DNA from: an archaeon
GTDB taxonomy: Archaea > Halobacteriota > Syntropharchaeia > Alkanophagales > Methanospirareceae
NCBI GenBank assembly: GCA_030019325.1
Contig: JASEFB010000005.1
Location: forward strand, 1-31,773
Length of the DNA stretch: 31,773 nt
Reading direction: 5' to 3'
Part shown: piece after piece, positions 14,424 through 21,430 of the stretch
Numbering within the stretch: the stretch's first letter is position 1
Layout of the letters: every line of letters starts with the position of its first letter
Notes under the pieces: model-generated
The model's input: the letters and a program-made list of their open reading frames with translations, nothing else
Told to the model about the DNA's origin: nothing
Databases searched by the model: none
Program-made: the position numbers and the translations under genes

Positions 14424-15371
14424 ATGGGCATAAAAGAATCCTTCGAGGAGGTAATAATGGATTGGCGAACAGCGGTGGTGGTAGCACTTGCGGCGATTTT
14501 ATGGCGGACATACATAAGCCTCGACCACGAGATTGCTCTTTGGGAAAGTATGTGCTCAGGCATTGCGCTTATCATATTGGGCTGGTCTCTCTTCGGTTAC
14601 GTCTATTCTCTGTCCCGGAAAGAGACGAGCTGGTTAATCTCGAATAAGATGGCTCAGGGGATTGCGGTTAGCCTCACCGCCCTAAATGTTTACGTTCTTA
14701 TTTACTATGGAATGAGATGGTACAGAGTACTTCGTACAGAAGTATATCTGCCCTATGATTTTCTCTTAAGGGATGCGAGATATATTCTGTTCGTGATGGC
14801 TTATTGTGGAATAATCTTTGCGATGAGGTATCTAAAGAAGATGCACGATAATTACCTGTTGGTAACCGAGAAAATGCCGGAGATGCGAAAACCGGCCGTG
14901 CCAGAAGCAATATTCAAAATAATAACCGATGAACGAACAGCAATAGTGATCATAGCACTCGCATTTTTCTGGCGGTCATTCATAAGCCTTGACAGAGAGA
15001 TACTTCTCTGGGAGAGTATGTGCTCAGGTGTTGCTCTTATCATATTGGGCTGGGTCCTCTTCGGTTACATAAGTTCACTGTCAGTGAGAACAATCAGACC
15101 AAGCGTTGCAAAGATTTATCAGGGTATTTGCATCGCTCTATTCAGCATAAACATGTATGTTGTTGTTTACTATGCGATGAGGTGGTATAGATTAGCCTTT
15201 GCGGGTGCAGAAGAAGATCTGGTGCCGCTGGATTTTGTCTTTAGGGACATACGATTTTTTATGCTCGTGATATTTTACTGCTCGGTATTAGTCATGTCAA
15301 AGTGGCTGGAAAAGGCCTCTGAGGAGTGTGAATATCTGATTAAAAAAGGAGAAGAAATGTATAAGGAGTAA
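14424..15371 (+). CDS. 8-TM internally duplicated membrane protein, 315 aa, unknown family
   Basis: Two tandem copies of a unit of about 155 residues. Each has about four helices and the motifs W-R-(T/S)-(Y/F)-I-S-L-D, LWESMCSG(I/V)ALIILGW, an N-x-Y-V-x-x-Y-Y-x-M-R-W helix end, and (D/P)-D-F-(L/V)-x-R-D-x-R. Charged residues (Asp, Glu, Arg) recur at the same helix ends in both units. ATG 14424 is chosen because the paralogue at 25249 starts with the same MGIKESFE and the promoter and leader align; the frame remains open upstream to 14376. The protein has no enzymatic motif I recognise. It sits between CBS genes and the CBS fusion protein. I infer a membrane sensor or channel-like component. 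Confidence 0.85.
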   Translation: MGIKESFEEVIMDWRTAVVVALAAILWRTYISLDHEIALWESMCSGIALIILGWSLFGYVYSLSRKETSWLISNKMAQGIAVSLTALNVYVLIYYGMRWYRVLRTEVYLPYDFLLRDARYILFVMAYCGIIFAMRYLKKMHDNYLLVTEKMPEMRKPAVPEAIFKIITDERTAIVIIALAFFWRSFISLDREILLWESMCSGVALIILGWVLFGYISSLSVRTIRPSVAKIYQGICIALFSINMYVVVYYAMRWYRLAFAGAEEDLVPLDFVFRDIRFFMLVIFYCSVLVMSKWLEKASEECEYLIKKGEEMYKE

Positions 15372-15374
15372 TAT

Positions 15375-15540
15375 CTTGACTTTGTCATATTTAAAATTTA
15401 CCGCAGAGAACGCTGAGTTCACAGAGAAAATAAAGGATTAGGAGTTAGTTGTAAGGTATTAGTAACCCTAAAACCTAAACTTCTAAACCTACATCCTCTG
15501 CGTTCTCCGTGAACTCTGCGGTTAATCTGACAATGTCAAG
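15375..15540. repeat. MITE-like inverted-repeat element with CCGCAGAG arms
   Basis: The ends are CTTGACTTTGTCA (15375-15387) and TGACAATGTCAAG (15528-15540), inverted with one mismatch. Inside these, TTACCGCAGAG faces CTCTGCGGTTAA, followed by partly reshuffled GTTCAC/GAGAACGC motifs. The middle is AT-rich and non-coding. The CCGCAGAG..TTCACGGAGA type of repeat is widespread in prokaryotic genomes. No clear target duplication is seen. Confidence 0.55.
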
Positions 15541-15541
15541 T

Positions 15542-15585
15542 AAACCCTTACAGGGTTTTCAGGGTCAACGGGGCGGAGCCCCGTT
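15542..15585. repeat. Dispersed double-hairpin repeat, copy 1
   Basis: AAACCCTTACAGGGTTT (15542-15558) forms a hairpin, followed by AACGGGGCGGAGCCCCGTT (15567-15585) with an 8-bp stem and a GGA loop. It belongs to the family also found at 18853, 27464 and 30619. It ends 19 bases before the start of the 778-residue gene. Confidence 0.7.
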
Positions 15586-15603
15586 AATTGAGATTTTGGA
15601 TTT

Positions 15604-17940
15604 TTGAAGATGAACAAGAGAGAATTTATATTCAGGTTAATAACCGACGAAAGGGTATTAATAGTAATAGGGGGCATAGCGTTCTTATGGCGAGCGTTCG
15701 TAAGCTCTGATGGAAAAATAACCTTATGGGAAAGTGCGTGTTCCGGTATAAGTCTTTTTATAATTGGCTGGGTCCTCTTTGGATATATATACTCCATGAG
15801 CGCGAAACCGACAGACTGGCCGGTTTCGAATAAGATTTATCACGGTATTGCCGTTAGCCTTCTCGTGCTAAACATTTATGTTATGATTTACTATGGAATG
15901 AGATGGGTTGGATTACTGGGCGTCGAAGTTTCTGTGCCGCAGGATTTCATTTACCGAGATATGTGTTATGTCCTGTTCGTGATGTTTTATTGCGCAGCAA
16001 TTGGCTCGGCGCGATATCTAAAGGGCGTGCATGAGAATTACAGACTGTTGATTAAAGAGAGACCGAAGAAACGTGCGAAGAGCATAAAAGAAGCTATATT
16101 CAGGGTGGTGACGCATGGAGGAACATTGGTGGTGATTATAGCGGCGGCAATTTTATGGCGAATAGTCATAAGCGGTGACAACAATATCACCTTCTGGGAA
16201 AGTACGCTCTCAGGTATTTCGCTCATCATAATCGGCTGGTTCCTCTTCGGTTACCTCTGTGCATTGACCGTGAAAGTGAAACACAAAATGGATTTGACTA
16301 AAGCCATCCAGAGAATAGCCCTTGGGCTTTGCGCTATAAACATTTACGCTGTTTTTTATTACGGGCTGAGGTGGTATGGACTGATAGGCAGAATCATGGG
16401 AGAAGTGGAGGAAACGTACGTGCCGCAGCCGCTGGATATCGTCTTTAGGAATGTGAGATATGTCATGATAGTGACATTTTATTGCACAGAAATACTATTA
16501 GCGAAGCATTTAGTAAAGGCATACGAGGATTATACCGTACCTGCCCGGAAGTTAAAAGAGAGGGAAGTGGTAAGGTTTGAAGGTGAAAAAAAGAATGGAA
16601 GGATAAAGATATCCGGCTCTTTTGAAATAACAACCTTTCAGAAATGGTGCAGAATAGGGCTCATCTTCAGGTTTAGTGAAACTATTAAGTGGTACGAATA
16701 TGAGCCCTCTCTTGGATTTCAATTCAACAATTATAAGTTATCAATCGCCGATCGCCTGGGAAATTGCTTGTTCTTCGAGGATAGATCATTTATGGATTTT
16801 ATTTCACTTTTCAAGACAACTTATACTGGTCGGCTATGGTTGGGAAGATACACTGCAATCCACAAGGGCAATGTGGCAATATTAGATTTCATACCGCCGT
16901 GTCCTGGAAGATATGAACTTGATTTTGATCTGATTGCAGATGAGGACTTTTCGGAACCGGGGCATAAGAGAATGACTTCTTTTCAGGAACTCACTCTGTA
17001 TGTGAGAGAGGGAGTAGAACCCATGGAGGACCCAGCATATCCGCATAAGCGAGTTGATTTGTTGAAAGTTAGAGAGATAATGACACGTCCAATCATCGCT
17101 GAAGATGAAGAGGCTTTGGTCACTAAGATAGCGGAGGATATGGCAGAACTGGGGGTAGGGAGTGTAGTTATAACCTCAGAAGGTAAACCCACAGGAATTA
17201 TTACTGAGCGGGATATAGCATTAAAAGTTCTATTAAAGAATAAAAGGGCAAGCGAGGTAAAAGCAAAAGAAATAATGTCTTTCCCTTTGATTACCCTCGA
17301 GCCCGAAACGTCAGTTGAAGAAGCATGTGAGCTCGTAGCAAAGAAGGGCATAAAAAGGCTGCCGGTGGTTGAAAACGATGTACTCATCGGTATTGTAAGT
17401 ATTAGAAACATATTGACAAAGAAGCCAGGGTATGTAAAAAGATTTTATCCCGAAGTGCGTGTTTTAGCAGGTAGATGTAAACAGGCGGTCCGTTTGGTAG
17501 TCCCCTATTTTTTATTTAGAACAGAGAAAAGAAGTGAAATAGGGGAGCTGAAAGTTAGAGAGATAATGACAACTCCAATCATCGCGGAAGATGAAGACAC
17601 GTTGGTCACCAAGATAGCGGAAGATATGAACGAGTCGAGGGTAGGGAGTGTAGTTATAACAAAAGAAGGTAAACCCACAGGAATTATTACTGAGCGCGAC
17701 ATAGTATTGAAAGTTGTATTAAAGGATAGGAAGGCAAGCGAGGTGAAAGCAAAAGAAATAATGGCATTCCCTTTGGTAACCATCGAGCCAGAAGTATCAG
17801 TAGACGAAGTGTGCAAGCTCGCAGCGAAGAAGCGCATAAAGAGACTGCCAGTGGTTGAAAATGGGGTGCTTGTGGGCATTGTTAGTATTCGAGACCTGTT
17901 GACATGGAAGCCGGAGTATGTAAGGGAATTCTATTTCTAA
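15604..17940 (+). CDS. 8-TM duplicated membrane unit fused to an unknown domain and four CBS motifs, 778 aa
   Basis: Residues about 5-155 and 160-315 are two copies of the 4-TM unit also seen at 14424 and 25249 (FLWRAFVS, LWESACSGISLFIIGW, YYGMRW; ILWRIVIS, FWESTLSGISLIIIGW, YYGLRW). Residues about 325-480 form a soluble, probably beta-rich domain I do not recognise (KWCRIGLIFRF, GRLWLGRYTAIHKGN, CPGRYELDFDLIADED). Two CBS pairs follow (about 489-606 and 650-774), each with an intact GIITERD signature. They are close relatives of the free CBS proteins at 12976 and 13448. Start: TTG 15604 or ATG 15610; an in-frame stop lies at 15589-15591. A nucleotide-sensing cytoplasmic part tied to a membrane part is the simplest reading. 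The stop overlaps the convergent gene by 4 bases. Confidence 0.88.
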   Translation: MKMNKREFIFRLITDERVLIVIGGIAFLWRAFVSSDGKITLWESACSGISLFIIGWVLFGYIYSMSAKPTDWPVSNKIYHGIAVSLLVLNIYVMIYYGMRWVGLLGVEVSVPQDFIYRDMCYVLFVMFYCAAIGSARYLKGVHENYRLLIKERPKKRAKSIKEAIFRVVTHGGTLVVIIAAAILWRIVISGDNNITFWESTLSGISLIIIGWFLFGYLCALTVKVKHKMDLTKAIQRIALGLCAINIYAVFYYGLRWYGLIGRIMGEVEETYVPQPLDIVFRNVRYVMIVTFYCTEILLAKHLVKAYEDYTVPARKLKEREVVRFEGEKKNGRIKISGSFEITTFQKWCRIGLIFRFSETIKWYEYEPSLGFQFNNYKLSIADRLGNCLFFEDRSFMDFISLFKTTYTGRLWLGRYTAIHKGNVAILDFIPPCPGRYELDFDLIADEDFSEPGHKRMTSFQELTLYVREGVEPMEDPAYPHKRVDLLKVREIMTRPIIAEDEEALVTKIAEDMAELGVGSVVITSEGKPTGIITERDIALKVLLKNKRASEVKAKEIMSFPLITLEPETSVEEACELVAKKGIKRLPVVENDVLIGIVSIRNILTKKPGYVKRFYPEVRVLAGRCKQAVRLVVPYFLFRTEKRSEIGELKVREIMTTPIIAEDEDTLVTKIAEDMNESRVGSVVITKEGKPTGIITERDIVLKVVLKDRKASEVKAKEIMAFPLVTIEPEVSVDEVCKLAAKKRIKRLPVVENGVLVGIVSIRDLLTWKPEYVREFYF

Positions 17941-18182
17941 AATCCACCCGCGCCATAAAGCAGCGACAATATATATGCTACCACAGAGCAGGCAAGGAAG
18001 AGAATCGCCAGGAAAAGACCGGCGTAAAACCCTAAACTCTCCACCTCTACTCCTGGGCAATGCGCCTTTATTGATTCCACTGACCGTGGGTCATAAGGAG
18101 GATTCAAAGTCAGCATGAGTCTCATTGTCTCCGCTGGACATTTAATAAAGCATTTCAGCGCACTGATGAACTTACTTCCCAT
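17937..18182 (-). CDS. Small single-TM protein, 81 aa, relative of the 9136 protein
   Basis: Begins MGSKFISALKCFIKCPAETM and ends SLLYGAGGF. A polar N-terminal half with CFIKCP, a following Arg and a P-P-x-x-P motif is joined to one membrane helix (about residues 50-76). Same length and layout as the 81-residue protein at 9136 (CFGKNP...R, P..P, one TM, YG near the end), which in turn matches the tail of the 607-residue antiporter subunit. ATG 18182 has AAAGGGGAT upstream. The gene is convergent with the 778-residue gene and overlaps it by 4 bases, so it is a separate transcript with its own promoter. Likely a membrane accessory subunit; function unknown. Confidence 0.75.
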   Translation of the reverse strand: MGSKFISALKCFIKCPAETMRLMLTLNPPYDPRSVESIKAHCPGVEVESLGFYAGLFLAILFLACSVVAYILSLLYGAGGF

Positions 18183-18270
18183 TCCCTTGCATCCCCTTTA
18201 TCCCTTTTAATGGCACCATCTTCATCTTCTCTTCTTATTTCAAACAGTGTTGCATTATGTTACCTATGAT

Positions 18271-18289
18271 AAGTTATAAATATTTCGAT
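18271..18289 (-). promoter_or_regulatory. BRE/TATA promoter of the 81 aa gene
   Basis: The minus strand reads ATCGAAATATTTATAACTT, close to the ATCGAAATATATTTATATA promoter of the two 8-TM genes (14337, 25173). This suggests similar regulation or promoter strength. Confidence 0.45.
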
Positions 18290-18414
18290 ATTTATTTGTC
18301 TCTTGTGTCTCAAAATTTACAGGGAGGAAAAAGGCGGAAAGGTACTTGATATTTTAGTAAAGCTTTTCTCTTTAAAGTTCCCATGAACAAAAAGCGATAG
18401 GGAAAGGTGATAAA

Positions 18415-18666
18415 ATGGCTGATGAAGAGCTAGAGGAAGAGTCAAAGGAGAAGAAGATTATCGAACTTGTGGCTTCTGTTCAGCGAGCAGGGAATGAAAG
18501 GGGGAAGCGAATTTATTTCGATAGTAAAAGCATAGAAGAGATAAGGGAAAAATGCGGCGATGACTTCTTCTTATTTACCGAAAGGACTTTACTTGCTTTT
18601 GTTGACCCTGCTGAGGAGAAGATCACTTTCACTTCGCTCAAGGGCATTCACAAGAAGTACCTTTAA
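18415..18666 (+). CDS. Small acidic soluble protein, 83 aa, unknown
   Basis: Begins MADEELEEESKEKKIIELVA, with a strongly charged N-terminus, then a core RIYFDSKSIEEIREKCGDDFF and LAFVDPAEEKITFTSLKGIH that looks like alternating helix and strand. No membrane helix. ATG 18415 has AAAGGTG about five bases upstream. The last 78 bases overlap a convergent minus-strand gene. I do not recognise the family. Confidence 0.68.
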   Translation: MADEELEEESKEKKIIELVASVQRAGNERGKRIYFDSKSIEEIREKCGDDFFLFTERTLLAFVDPAEEKITFTSLKGIHKKYL

Positions 18667-18759
18667 TTTCTCAGCCTGCTTCTGCGTTAGCTCCACGTCT
18701 ACCCTGCCAAACGTGATGATTACATTGCCGCCCACCAGTACCTGCACATCTATCTCCAT
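18589..18759 (-). CDS. Small protein, 56 aa, unknown, tail-to-tail overlap with the 18415 gene
   Basis: Begins MEIDVQVLVGGNVIITFGRV, continues VELTQKQAEKLKVLLVNALE and ends VNKSK: three beta strands then a helix. ATG 18759 has GAGGG about nine bases upstream and a minus-strand TATA (AAATATATAATAAA) about 35-45 bases further, so it looks genuine rather than a shadow. The frame is open further upstream to 18831, but that region is the promoter. Its 3' end overlaps the plus-strand gene by 78 bases, which is long for an archaeal convergent pair. Confidence 0.5.
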   Translation of the reverse strand: MEIDVQVLVGGNVIITFGRVDVELTQKQAEKLKVLLVNALERSESDLLLSRVNKSK

Positions 18760-18792
18760 GATACTTTCCCTCGCTTGCTTATTCTTATTTTT

Positions 18793-18805
18793 TATTATAT
18801 ATTTA
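18793..18805 (-). promoter_or_regulatory. TATA box of the 56 aa gene
   Basis: The minus strand reads AAATATATAATAA about 34-46 bases upstream of ATG 18759, preceded by an A-rich BRE-like stretch (GGAAAACT). Confidence 0.45.
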
Positions 18806-18852
18806 GTTTTCCCTTTTGTTGCTTTGGTCACGATCTCTTATAAGCCCTTACT

Positions 18853-18934
18853 GAGCCTTTCAGGCTCGCGGGAACGCGGGCAGAGCCCGCGATTGCGGGG
18901 GCATGGGCGGAGCCCATGATGGGGCAGAGCCCCA
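18853..18934. repeat. Dispersed hairpin repeat, copy 2 (four hairpins in a row)
   Basis: GAGCCTTTCAGGCTC (18853-18867), CGCGGGCAGAGCCCGCG (18875-18891), CATGGGCGGAGCCCATG (18902-18918) and TGGGGCAGAGCCCCA (18920-18934). The loops stay RGA while the outer stem bases change together on both sides, which argues for a conserved structure. No gene is seen between here and 19056. Confidence 0.75.
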
Positions 18935-19055
18935 CACAAAGAAAGGTTATGGGTGATTTCAATTGAAGAAAAATTGATGATTCACACGGAAAAACGAGGG
19001 AGTACTTATCGAAGAAATTAGAAAGTCTGCAAAACTTGAATACTGAATTTTTATT

Positions 19056-19313
19056 TTATTCTTTCCTCACAAATTTTATCCTCCTCCCCTTAAGTTTCTC
19101 ATAGATAAATTTTCCAACAGGTATTTCAACTTCCCTTCCTACGATTTGAATCTTCGTGTTGAGTTCAATCTCTTCGATAAGCTCAGATAGGTTAGATTCT
19201 ACCTGGAGACCTCCTTTGATTCGATAATGCTTTCCATACTCCAGATACTCGATCGATCGCAGGTCCTTTGAATTGACCTCGATCAGTGGAGGTAGTTCCT
19301 TCATTTTTGTCAT
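19056..19313 (-). CDS. Small protein, 85 aa, possible antitoxin of the BrnT-like locus
   Basis: Begins MTKMKELPPLIEVNSKDLRS, with a middle part (YGKHYRIKGGLQVESNLSEL) and a basic end (KFIYEKLKGRRIKFVRKE). No membrane helix. It starts ten bases after the end of the frameshifted BrnT-like toxin gene on the same strand, the position usually held by the antitoxin. It does not look like the ribbon-helix-helix BrnA, so the antitoxin role is a guess from position. The mix of short strands and a basic tail would fit a small DNA- or partner-binding protein. Confidence 0.6.
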   Translation of the reverse strand: MTKMKELPPLIEVNSKDLRSIEYLEYGKHYRIKGGLQVESNLSELIEEIELNTKIQIVGREVEIPVGKFIYEKLKGRRIKFVRKE

Positions 19314-19323
19314 TATAATGTTT

Positions 19324-19598
19324 TTATCTTTTACGTTTATATAACTTCTTCTCTTTTTCTGTTGCTTCCCTTGCAGATTTGACCTTATATTTCTTACGAT
19401 ACTTAGAATATTTCAAAACGATAAAGAGGTATCTTTCCCCGTGTTGCCAATACAGTAAAGATAAGGAATGTCTTTATGCTTTTCTTTCCACAAATAGACA
19501 TTTCTGTTCTCCAATGCTCGCTCCACCTCTTCTGCCCTTACTCCATGCTTTGCTATATGTTCGACATCAGTTTTCTTCCAGTGAATTTTGATTTTCAT
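19324..19598 (-). pseudogene. BrnT-like (DUF497) toxin, frameshifted
   Basis: Frame 1 begins MKIKIHWKKTDVEHIAKHGV, continues RAEEVERALENRNVYLW and YLYCIGNTGK, then hits a stop. One base earlier in frame, the sequence continues ERYLFIVLKYSKYRKKYKVK and SAREATEKEKKLYKRKR to a stop at 19324. Together they make a complete protein of about 91 residues with BrnT hallmarks: K-H-G-V near the N-terminus, G-x-x-x-G/E-R-Y-L near the middle, and the S-A-R-E-A-T-x-x-E...Y end. The break lies in a run of four C (19437-19440) where five would restore the frame. BrnT proteins are ribonuclease toxins. The gene is either broken or the run was miscounted in sequencing. Confidence 0.75.
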
Positions 19599-19708
19599 CT
19601 CTTCTTATCTTAACATTCGTATCTACACCATCAAAATAACAAAAAAACAACACCAAATAAATCGCGAAAAACAAAAGAATCGGGACAGAGAGGCACCCAA
19701 AGTCAATC

Positions 19709-19822
19709 TTAGGGGGTCTCAGCGCACCCGTAGGATTCCTGCTGAGCAAAAAAGCTTGCCATTCTCATTACATTCTGGTCAACGTAGTGCGCAGATGTCA
19801 TCACTGCTTTCTCGCAACTCAT
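19709..19822 (-). CDS. Short 37 aa frame coupled to the NuoM-like gene, possibly a frameshifted small TM protein
   Basis: Begins MSCEKAVMTSAHYVDQNVMR and its ATG overlaps the stop of the antiporter gene at 19819 as ATGA, with GGAAG six bases upstream, so translation by coupling is likely. It stops at 19709. In the neighbouring frame the DNA continues PPKIDFGCLSVPILLFFAIY and on through one membrane helix to a stop at 19567. A one-base change in the run of five G (19712-19716) would join the two into a protein of about 85 residues: a polar half plus one TM, the same layout as the 81-residue proteins at 9136 and 17937. No residue-level match to those proteins is evident, so this remains tentative. 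Confidence 0.33.
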   Translation of the reverse strand: MSCEKAVMTSAHYVDQNVMRMASFFAQQESYGCAETP

Positions 19823-21333
19823 AATATTCTTCCTAATACAAGATGAAAAAGGTCCATTATGGGTTTAGGATACAGACCCAGGATGGTTGATACAACAGCT
19901 AAAAGTAGAAGTGGAAGCCACATCAATACTGGAGGGTCTCTAATCTTATTGTTATTTGCTAGATTTGGATTCAAAGGACCAAAGAATATCCTCTTTATTG
20001 ACCAGAAGGTGTAAGCAATCGTTAATCCAACTGCGGTAATACCCAGAATTGCAATCGCTAGTGCAATAGAAGGACCATGTGTCCCAAATATGAAGATGCC
20101 TGTAAACATTATCCATTCCGCCGCGAAGGTGCTGAAAGGCGGAAGACCCGAGAGCATCATAGCACCCATTATCCAGAGCAGAGCTGTTATTGGCATCCTG
20201 GATACAAGTCCGCCCATCTCTCTCATATCCCTGACACCCGTTACATAGACTAATATACCCGCGGTTGAGAAGAGAATTGCTTTACCCATGATGTGACTCA
20301 GAAAGAAGAAGAGCCCTCCTTCAATACTCCAGATGGTGAGTGCTCCCAGCCCAAGGACAGAGTATGATATCTGGCTTATCGTTGAGCACGCAGCGAATCG
20401 TTTCACGTCATTTTGAGCCATAGCAAGAAGAGAGCCATATACCATGGTTAGTAGAGCCATCGCCATGATAGGTATGCCAAAAACTTTGAAATCATTATAA
20501 AGTGGCAAGATGAGAACCCTAACCATCACATAAGCCGCTATATTCGCATAAACCGCAAGCAATCCAGCTATGCATGTGGGATGCTCTGCGTGAACCCAGG
20601 GCATCCAAACGTGAAGAGGAAATATTGCCAGCTTGGTAAACAACCCAAGAAGCATACATAAGATAACCCAGGTAACTGCTGGATTTCCCGAAAGAGTGCT
20701 TAACGACGAGATTTCAAAGCTACCTGTAGTGGTATATGCTAAAAGGATACCAATCAGGAAGACGGTCGCCCCAGCAATTCCCCAGAAAAGACACATCAGG
20801 GCTACTTTATAACGCTCTATAAAATCAGAATAGCCAAATTGAGCCATTATGAAATAAAGGGGAATAATGGTCAATAGTTCCATGAAAAAATACATCGCTA
20901 TAAGGTTTGTAGAAAAGGAGATACCCATAAAACCTGTGGAAAAGAAGGGAAACAAAAAGAAAAACCTCGTGTAATACATAAGCCATGTCCTTTCATCCAG
21001 TTCTCCATGTATTATCTCTATTCTGTGTTCTACATAGTGTATAGAGTAAAATGCCAGGACTATACAACACAGATTCATTATCAATGCAATTGGTATGCTC
21101 AAACCGTCGGCTAAAAGATTGAAATTTATCATCGGTCCAAATGGGTATTCCTCAAAAATTAGTTCACCCTGATAAACTCTGATGCCAACCATGCAAAGAA
21201 GAGCAGTCGTGTATAAGAGGGTAATACCTGCTATCCAGCCCGCTCTCCTACCTGTCTTATACCTGGTTAAAAATACGAGTATGGAGGCTATGACCGGCAT
21301 TACTACTATTTGAAGAAGAATATGGGGTATCAT
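19819..21333 (-). CDS. NuoM/ND4-like antiporter-type subunit, 504 aa, altered channel residues
   Basis: A 14-helix proton_antipo_M protein resembling complex I subunit M: FFMELLTIIPLYFIM (Glu152, TM5), FTKLAIFPLHVWMPWVHAEH (Lys234, TM7) and FSTFAAEWIMFTG with the TM12 glutamate typical of NuoM. Two usual residues are changed. The Asp of the H-x-W-L-P-D motif is Trp246, and the TM8 lysine is Asn264 (AVYANIAAYVMVR; aligned with a one-residue gap to E. coli NuoM). The protein may therefore conduct poorly or serve a structural role. It is the last large gene of the 25032-19819 operon, 97 bases after the NuoL-like gene. GAGGGTGAG precedes the start. Confidence 0.85.
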   Translation of the reverse strand: MIPHILLQIVVMPVIASILVFLTRYKTGRRAGWIAGITLLYTTALLCMVGIRVYQGELIFEEYPFGPMINFNLLADGLSIPIALIMNLCCIVLAFYSIHYVEHRIEIIHGELDERTWLMYYTRFFFLFPFFSTGFMGISFSTNLIAMYFFMELLTIIPLYFIMAQFGYSDFIERYKVALMCLFWGIAGATVFLIGILLAYTTTGSFEISSLSTLSGNPAVTWVILCMLLGLFTKLAIFPLHVWMPWVHAEHPTCIAGLLAVYANIAAYVMVRVLILPLYNDFKVFGIPIMAMALLTMVYGSLLAMAQNDVKRFAACSTISQISYSVLGLGALTIWSIEGGLFFFLSHIMGKAILFSTAGILVYVTGVRDMREMGGLVSRMPITALLWIMGAMMLSGLPPFSTFAAEWIMFTGIFIFGTHGPSIALAIAILGITAVGLTIAYTFWSIKRIFFGPLNPNLANNNKIRDPPVLMWLPLLLLAVVSTILGLYPKPIMDLFHLVLGRIL

Positions 21334-21430
21334 TTTATCATCTCACCCTCTTTTGGCGCATCCGCCACATTCAGATTCCCAATCATTTTTTTCGTGCTCA
21401 TTTGCTGAATGAAGAATGATATAAAGAAGT

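Noticed and set aside
16983..17411. Long minus-strand frame opposite the CBS region
   Set aside because: Mirror frame of the CBS coding sequence, Ser/Thr-rich, recurring opposite every CBS copy (also 13489 and 17505).
21330..21401. 23-residue frame ending in ATGA with the NuoM-like start
   Set aside because: No ribosome site and very short. The NuoM-like gene has its own GAGGGTGAG site, so coupling is not needed.
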